Shown: positions 58,320 through 64,000 of the stretch, one piece after another
Numbering within the stretch: position 1 is the first letter of the stretch
How the letters are laid out: every line of letters starts with the position of its first letter
NCBI GenBank assembly: GCA_023053685.1
Contig: JALIGW010000002.1
Coordinates: forward strand, 171,845,430-171,909,429
Direction: 5' to 3'
Length of the DNA: 64,000 nt
Source of the DNA: Diadophis punctatus similis
Lineage: Eukaryota > Chordata > Lepidosauria > Squamata > Dipsadidae
Position numbers and translations under genes: made by a program
Notes under the pieces: model-generated
Database searches by the model: none
Told to the model about the DNA's origin: nothing
What the model saw: the letters and a program-made list of their open reading frames with translations, nothing else

Positions 58320-58625
58320 TTTTTTTTATTTTTATTTAGTTTGTCAAGATAACGAGATAGCAGGCATAAGTATAAACATGAACATGAATACAGTAAATAC
58401 AGGGTACGAATAAATGGGGACAGTAGGACAGGGATGGTAGGCATGCTGGTGTGCTTATGCACGCCCCTTACAGACCTCTTAGGAATGGGGTGAGATCCAC
58501 GGTAGAGAGTTTAAAGTTGAAGCTATGGGGGTTTGATGAAGTAACAACTGAGTCAGGTAGAGCATTCCAGGCATTGACCACTCTGTTGCTGAAGTCGTAT
58601 TTTCTGCAATCGAGTTTGGAGTTCT
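58320..58625 (-). mobile_element. LINE 3' end, same family as 32640-33060
   Basis: 'ttgtcaagataacgagatag' to 'ttttctgcaatcgagtttgg' is collinear with the copy at 32640-33060, including the 'ccccttacagacctcttagg' stop region. It is shorter at its 5' side. Confidence 0.75.
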
Positions 58626-59384
58626 GATGGCACCAATTCAGTCTACGTCAGTTCATAGGTGGGGATTCTGCTTTGCTTTGTGAAGTCATAGAAAACCCAA
58701 TCCAGAAAAGCTTAATAAATCTCAGGATTTGGCTAAATCCATTGCAGGATGGCCTCCCCCTTCCCCTATGTCCACCAAATATAGTCTGACTGACTTTCAT
58801 TCTGTGGGTATTCTATTTCTGTATTTGCTTAAACAAAATAAAATGAATGTGTTGATAGAAAAAAGTGAAGCATACTTTGTTGCCACCCACAGCCCAAACC
58901 TTTATAACATTCTATTTTTGTAGCTTTAATGCCAACAATCAAGTTATTTACCACCATAAAAGGCTAGTGGCAGAATGAATTCCCTGTAAATTCTGCACAC
59001 GCTTTAACGGACTGGATAGATCACAGCTTTAAATGAAGCAATCACTGACAGATCTCAGTATGATATCAAGCAGAGAGCAACCAGACCTGCTGCTAGGATC
59101 CATCTGGAAACAGACTGAGTTATTTTCTAAAATGACATGGAAAGTCAATAAAACACGAAGGTGTCTCTCTCAGGCTCTGACAGTGGCAGTTTGGCATCTG
59201 GTGGGTTAGTAAGATTTGAAAATATAAATCTTAAAATGGCCTACTCTTACAGGAGTTGCATGTAATAGTAACCTCAGGTATGCCATGTCCTCATCTCTGC
59301 TCTGTGGAAGAAGAGACATTTATGGACATACTTTAGATTCTGTCAGCCAGAGTGTTAGCTGCTGAGGACTAGAAGACTGACTTT
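58626..59384. other. Nothing recognised
   Basis: Unassigned sequence without repeat ends or domains. Confidence 0.35.
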
Positions 59385-59722
59385 TTCTGCAGTGGCCCCT
59401 GCTCTATGGAACACCCTCTCTTTGGAGATTAGAATGGCCACAACCCTGGTAGCTTTTTGAAAAGCCCTAAAACCGTGGTTATGTTCTTGGGCCTAGGGTG
59501 CTAAATGTATCAAGGGCTCTGTATCCTGGCTGTATTGGTAACTAATCAATAATCTTGGTTGCTATGTATATTTATTTTGGATGTTTTTATTGTTTTAAAA
59601 TGCTTTCAGTGTTTAATTGTAACATATTTTTTGAATTGTAGGCTGGCTAGAGTCATTGACTGAGATAAATGGCTATAGAAATTGAATAAATAAATAAGTA
59701 AGTAAGTAAGTAAGTAAGTAAA
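59385..59722 (+). mobile_element. L2-like LINE 3' end
   Basis: 'cagtggcccctgctctatgg' encodes the 'W..LP'-type end of an L2 ORF. It is followed by a 3' UTR with 'ttttattgttttaaaatgct', 'ggctatagaaattgaataaa' and an (AAGT)n tail at 59695-59721. Confidence 0.65.
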
Positions 59723-59949
59723 TATTGTCTATTTCATTAGAAATTGCGCACATTAGTCACTAGATGGCAATCTTTACTACTTAAGTGCAAACTATTTTTG
59801 CCTTTTTGCTTTCAGAAATGGCAAACTATCTCTTACTTCTGCAAAAGAAATGGAGTTTATTAAGTTATTATCCATTAGCAGGAAGCTTATGTTAATATTC
59901 TACATATACTCTGGCAGCAGAAAGTGTTTTATAGTAATAAAAAAAATAT

Positions 59950-60535
59950 GTCCCTTTTTATGACCCTGTAATCCCTTAATTCAGGGTAGAGTCCGGCTGG
60001 ATGGATTTAGATTTATTATTAGAGTTGGAAGGGACCTTGTAGGTCATCTAGTCCAACCCCCTGCTCAAGCAGGAGTTCCTACACCATTTGAGACAGATGG
60101 CAGTCCAGTCTCCTCTTGAAGGTCGCAAGTGTTGGGGCTCTCACAACCTCCGCTGGCAAGCTGTTCCACTGGTTGATCGCTCTCACCGTCAGAAAGTTTC
60201 TCCTCACTTCCAGGTTGAATCTCTCCTTGGTCAGCTTCCATCCATTATTCCTTGTTTGTCTTTCTGGTGCTATAGAGAACAGCCTGCTCCCCTCCTCTCT
60301 GTGGCATCCCCTCAAGTATTGGAACACTGCTATCATGTCACCCCTGGACCTTCTCTTCGCCAGACTGGCCAAGCTCAGTTCCTGATAAAAGCCAAGCATT
60401 TATTGGTGGATGCCCTTCTATCACACGGAGTTCATAGCAAATATTTTCCCTTTGCGCTCTAGGAGAAAAACATCTACTGCTACCTAGGATTGAACTCTCA
60501 AGCTTCCGAGTGGTCTTCAGCCCCATGCCACTCAA
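59950..60535 (-). mobile_element. tRNA-type SINE split by a CR1
   Basis: The two halves (59950-60003 with 'ccctgtaatcccttaattca' and 60386-60535 with 'ctaggattgaactctcaagc') are collinear with the intact copy at 1050-1278. The CR1 between them is the later arrival. Confidence 0.65.
60006..60385 (-). mobile_element. CR1 LINE 3' end, readable RT C-terminus
   Basis: The minus-strand frame (60399-60079) reads LASLAKRRSRGDMIAVFQ, then RNFLTVRAINQWNSLPAEVV, and ends LSQMV and stop, followed by the tail. There are no stops in about 105 codons, so the copy is young. Confidence 0.88.
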
Positions 60536-62148
60536 AGTCTCCTATCATGTAGATATTTATTTCTGAGTAAATATACATGGTCTTATGCTCTAAAAATGAT
60601 ATGCGATTGGGCCGGCATTCTGTTAGGCTTGCATAAACCTATGTGACCACAACATCAAATCACCATTTCAGACATTCCCTTTAGCTGTTAGCTACCAATA
60701 CGTTTTCAAGTAGAATTGAATATTACAACCATCCTCCAAGAAGCCCTACATGGCGTGGCCTAGATGATCTATAACATCATCCATCCCACATAAACCCTGC
60801 TCATTCAGTCTGAGGAACTGAAAGATGCCTGTTGAAGATCTCCAGTGATCAAGAATGTAATGGGAATGGTCCCAAGCATTCCCTGTGGGGAACTCCCCTT
60901 CTCTGTGTCAGTTTGTTTCTTGAAATAAGGGTTGCTCCCACATTCCAGGGAGTCCAGAATTTCTTAAAGATTTGGCTGTTCCAGAAGGCAGTTGGCTTCA
61001 GTTTTGTAGCGTCCCCAGTGCCTGGAATCTTATACGCTGATGGATCAAACCTCAGAACATTGCAAGACTTTCCGTTCTAAAGATGGAAAAGATGGTTAGC
61101 CAAGGCTGTGGGAGATCTGCAAAGAAAAGAGTATCCTGGGTTGTAGATGACCTTTTGTGTAATGACATCTGAATGTTCACATAAAATAGCTGTCCTAAAA
61201 AGATTTCTATTGCCACCCACTTTGCTGCCTTTTAGATACCAGAGGCAAACTATCTTGTTTTCTCCACAGAAGAATAGTGTATCTTTGTGCTTGACTTGAA
61301 GTCTGTGATTTCATTGAAAACCCGGCCTTTGCATGCCCTTGCTACTCAGATATCTGAACGTTGATTTCTGAAATTTAACTTTCTTAATCTCTGGATTTTT
61401 GCCTGATTTCAACCTGTTGGCTTTTGACTCCTGGTTACATATTTAACTTTCTTGCTTTGGAGCTTGAGACCTTGGACAGATATAAATTTAATTTTTTAAT
61501 GGGTACAATATGGTGATAAGATACATTGTCGGGCTCAAACAAAGGCATTGCACTTTAGATACAAACTCAAGATTAAGTATTGTGTTCAACTAACTTTTTG
61601 TTGGGGATATGCAACTTGTAGCTAAAGGATTGAATGCAAGTGTACCAACCCAAAAAAAGAAAAAAAAAGGTTTTGGCCTTCAAAAGATGCTGCTCAATGA
61701 TAACTTTTAAAGTGACAGAATGGGCAATATTAAGCATTTAACATGTTATTATGGTAGTAAACATTAGTGAGATGTATGAGCATATTTAATGGCGATTTTT
61801 TAATTTTATTTTTTCTGACAGCCTCATTTGTAATTCTATCAAAAGTGCAATCTCTTGTCCCACCGACAATTGCACACATATGGCTTTACATTATGAATCT
61901 ATGATACTATCCAATGCTGAATTGGAACCAGACCACTGTTCAACTAGTGTAGTATAGCAGCATGTAAAAGTTTAGGAAAAGACCATTCACTGAGAAAAAG
62001 TCTGCTGAGACTCTACTTTTCTACTATGTCATACTTTGCTAGAAAAGATTAAGCCAGAGAGAAAACAAACCAATTTTATGTTGGCAGGGATCTTCACTCT
62101 TCTTCCACTGAAGAAAAAAATACGAACTATTATTATTTTATTTAATAA
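60536..62148. other. 1.6-kb stretch with nothing recognised
   Basis: AT-rich sequence, no domains, no repeat ends. Confidence 0.35.
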
Positions 62149-62640
62149 TAATAACAGAGTTGGAAGGGATGTTTGAGGTTCTCTAGTCCAAACTCAGGCA
62201 GGAAACCCTATACCAGTGATGGCGAACCTATGGCACGCGTGCCACAGGTGGCACGCGGAGCCATATCTGCCGGCATGCGAGCCGTTGCCCTAGGTCAACT
62301 CCAGCATGCATGTGCGTGGAGAGGCCGTTTTCACCCTCCCCAGGCATTGAATTATGGGTGTGGGCACTCACACGTGCGTGACAGCGCGTGCGCACGCGTT
62401 TTCGGCACCCGAGGGAAAAAAGGTTCGCCATCACTGCCCTATACCATTTCAGATAAATGATCGTCCAATCTCTTCTTAAAAACTTCCAGTGTTGGAGCAT
62501 TCACAACTTCTGGAGGTAAGTTGTTCCACTTGTTAATTGATCTAAATTTCAAGTCATCTCGGTCAGTGTAGAAATTGGATCCACCTTCTAGACTTGGAAT
62601 AGTTCCAAGATAGTTCAAACAACACTGCAATTGTCATATG
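62149..62640 (-). mobile_element. CR1 LINE 3' end interrupted by a hAT MITE
   Basis: The tail side 'cagagttggaagggatgttt' (62155-62213) and the ORF side 'tccagtgttggagcattcac' (62437 onwards) are one CR1 once the hAT element and one copy of the CCCTATAC duplication are ignored. The ORF end reads INKWNNLPPEVVNAPTLE. Confidence 0.85.
62214..62436. mobile_element. hAT MITE, CAGTGATGGCGAACC family, with perfect TSD
   Basis: The ends cagtgatggcgaaccta and 'aaaggttcgccatcactg' are perfect inverse repeats over 15 bp. The flanks CCCTATAC (62206-62213, 62437-62444) are identical. It is 223 bp, inside a CR1, GC-rich and non-coding. Confidence 0.95.
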
Positions 62641-63449
62641 TACTGTATTCCAAAGGAAGCACTTTGGTGGTACTTGTTGTCAGATCTATGGTTATAGGAT
62701 TTCAGCCTGAGGCTTCAGTCTTTTTGCACGGACCCGTTATTGACCTGGGATAAATTCTCATTTCTTGGCAATACCTCACAGAAAATGTCTGTGCTTCTAT
62801 TCCTTTACACACCTTATTCTTTTTCTAGAGCGCTTACTAGAAGTTCAAGCTTTTTTTAAGGTAAGGTTTTAAAACATTAGATTCTGTCTGATAGAATGTA
62901 ATGTAAAGATGAACTGTTTCGGATTAGTTTACAAATTCCTGGTAATTCTTAGTTTTTGGACTAAAAATTCTTATCATTTTGGCTTTGTCAATTTCTGCTT
63001 TGACTTTAATACTAGGTCTTAACATGCCATACTGTATATGATTATCTTTATATCTATTCCAATTTAATGCTACCTGTAAGAGTAATAGCAGAAGGCTTTT
63101 CCTTTTTTATTTCAATTCCTATTTTTTATATTTTGTAAATTTTTAATTTCCTTCCTTCCTTCTTTCCCTCCCTCCCTCCCTCCCTCCTCTACTTTTCTCC
63201 CTTTTCAATCTGTAAGTAATTTTAAAAATAAATAAGAGTGCAGGCTCAACATACAAATGCTTGTGTTGCCAGTAGATGTCCTTCTAAACTTCTAATTTTC
63301 TTGGAAATGTTTAGAAATGAAATGGGTACTTATTTGATGCTGCTTACTTCTGTTCTATTACAGATAAGAAAGGCAGGTTCTATCTCTAATTGGGCTATCA
63401 GACCAGGATGACCAGCAAAGAATTGGAATTTTCTCTACCTGCTTGCTTC
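62641..63449. other. AT-rich stretch with a (CCTT/CCCT)n run
   Basis: The only clear structure is a pyrimidine microsatellite at 63149-63187. Confidence 0.45.
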
Positions 63450-63457
63450 ATCTAGTA

Positions 63458-63992
63458 CCGTGGTGGCGAACCTATGGCACGCGTGCCAGAGGTGGCACGC
63501 GGAGCCATAGAAGCCGGCACGCGAGGGTTGCCCACCGGCAAACCGGAAGTGCGAAAAAACGCACTTCCGGTTTGCCGGTGTGCTGTTTTTTGCACTCCGG
63601 AGGGTTCAGGGAAGCTCCCTGAAGCTCCGGAATGCAAAAAACTACAAAACGGACAAACCGGAAGTGCACTTTTCCGCACTTCCGGTTTGTCCGTTTTGTA
63701 GTTTTTTGCATTCCGGAGCTTCAGGAAGCTTTCCTGAACCCTCCGGAGTGCAAAAAACAGCATACCGGCAAACCGGAAGTGTGTTTTTTCGCACTTCCGG
63801 TTTGCCGGTTTCGTCGTCCCAGGTTCCAGTAAGCCTTTGCGTGGGGGTGGGTGTGTGTGCGCATGCGCAGGGGGCAGCATGGGGGGGTGTTGTGCGCATG
63901 CGTGGGGGGGGAGGGAATGGGTGTGGGCATGCGAGCGCGCGCGAGCGCCCCCCCCTTTTGGCACGCGAGCCGAAAAAGGTTCGCCACCACTG
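63458..63992. mobile_element. hAT MITE, CAGTGGTGGCGAACC family, with giant internal palindrome
   Basis: The ends ccgtggtggcgaaccta and 'aaaaaggttcgccaccactg' match the other family members. The 8-bp flanks ATCTAGTA (63450-63457) and GTCTAGTA (63993-64000) differ at one base. At 535 bp it is the longest family copy here. The interior contains the 276-bp palindrome and two GCGCATGCG sites (63858-63869, 63893-63904). Frames on both strands mirror each other and are not genes. Confidence 0.92.
63534..63809. repeat. 276-bp palindrome with nested hairpins
   Basis: 134-bp arms pair across an 8-bp spacer (63668-63675) with about four mismatches. Each arm contains its own hairpin of 20-bp arms around A6 or T6 ('accggcaaaccggaagtgcg' and its inverse). 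Confidence 0.95.
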
Positions 63993-64000
63993 GTCTAGTA

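Noticed and set aside
63452..63990. 170-codon minus-strand frame and its partners
   Set aside because: They lie in the palindrome and GC-rich part of a hAT MITE; both strands encode near-identical peptides, as expected for an inverted repeat.

Overview
The window is a gene-poor, repeat-rich stretch of vertebrate nuclear DNA, most likely from a squamate reptile and probably a snake. The reasons are the repeats: CR1 LINE 3' ends with the usual 'ggttggactagatgacct' tail, a Sauria-type SINE, several copies of a tRNA-headed SINE common in snake introns, an L1, SPIN-type and other hAT miniature elements, a Tc1 element, and long GA, AC/AT, GATA, TTTA and GTAT microsatellites. The species call is an inference from repeat style, not a database result.

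Only one protein-coding gene could be recognised: NEUROG1 (neurogenin-1), minus strand, coding part 28141-28827. It sits in a GC-rich block (about 28.1-30.4 kb). A TATA box (29545-29551), a splice donor at 29328 and a strong acceptor at 28829-28830, directly before the start codon, suggest a two-exon transcript with a 500-bp intron in the 5' UTR. Possible poly(A) signals lie at 27154-27159, 27232-27237 and 27859-27864. No neighbouring gene was found, so much of the rest may be regulatory or neutral. Non-repetitive stretches with clustered E-box, octamer and TAATTA motifs (about 12.0-12.3, 13.1-13.5, 14.6-14.9 and 38.1-38.6 kb) are candidate enhancers.

Layout: 1-11 kb is a mosaic of DNA transposons, L1, L2-like, CR1 and SINE pieces. 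11-15 kb holds microsatellites and the candidate regulatory block. 15-25.9 kb is again mosaic. 25.9-32.5 kb is the NEUROG1 locus. 32.6-38.8 kb is mostly unique DNA with microsatellites. 39.4-47.7 kb is a dense transposon cluster, including a 1.67-kb TIR element filled with a GC-rich minisatellite and a broken Tc1 transposase. 47.7-53.2 kb is mostly unique. 53.2-64 kb has more hAT elements, LINE ends and SINEs.

The most unusual content is a group of short hAT-type elements, most with 8-bp target duplications that can be read directly. Three with different terminal sequences (SPIN-type 7140-7399, CAGAGGTGGG-type 10004-10327, TAAGGTGACCAG-type 53220-54476) carry the same internal hairpin built on TGCGCATGCGCA. 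That motif matches the NRF-1 consensus and recurs in two further elements. The 53220-54476 element also holds about 0.55 kb of CpG-rich DNA that looks like a captured host promoter with a short coding first exon and a splice donor. The last element (63458-63992) contains a 276-bp near-perfect palindrome.
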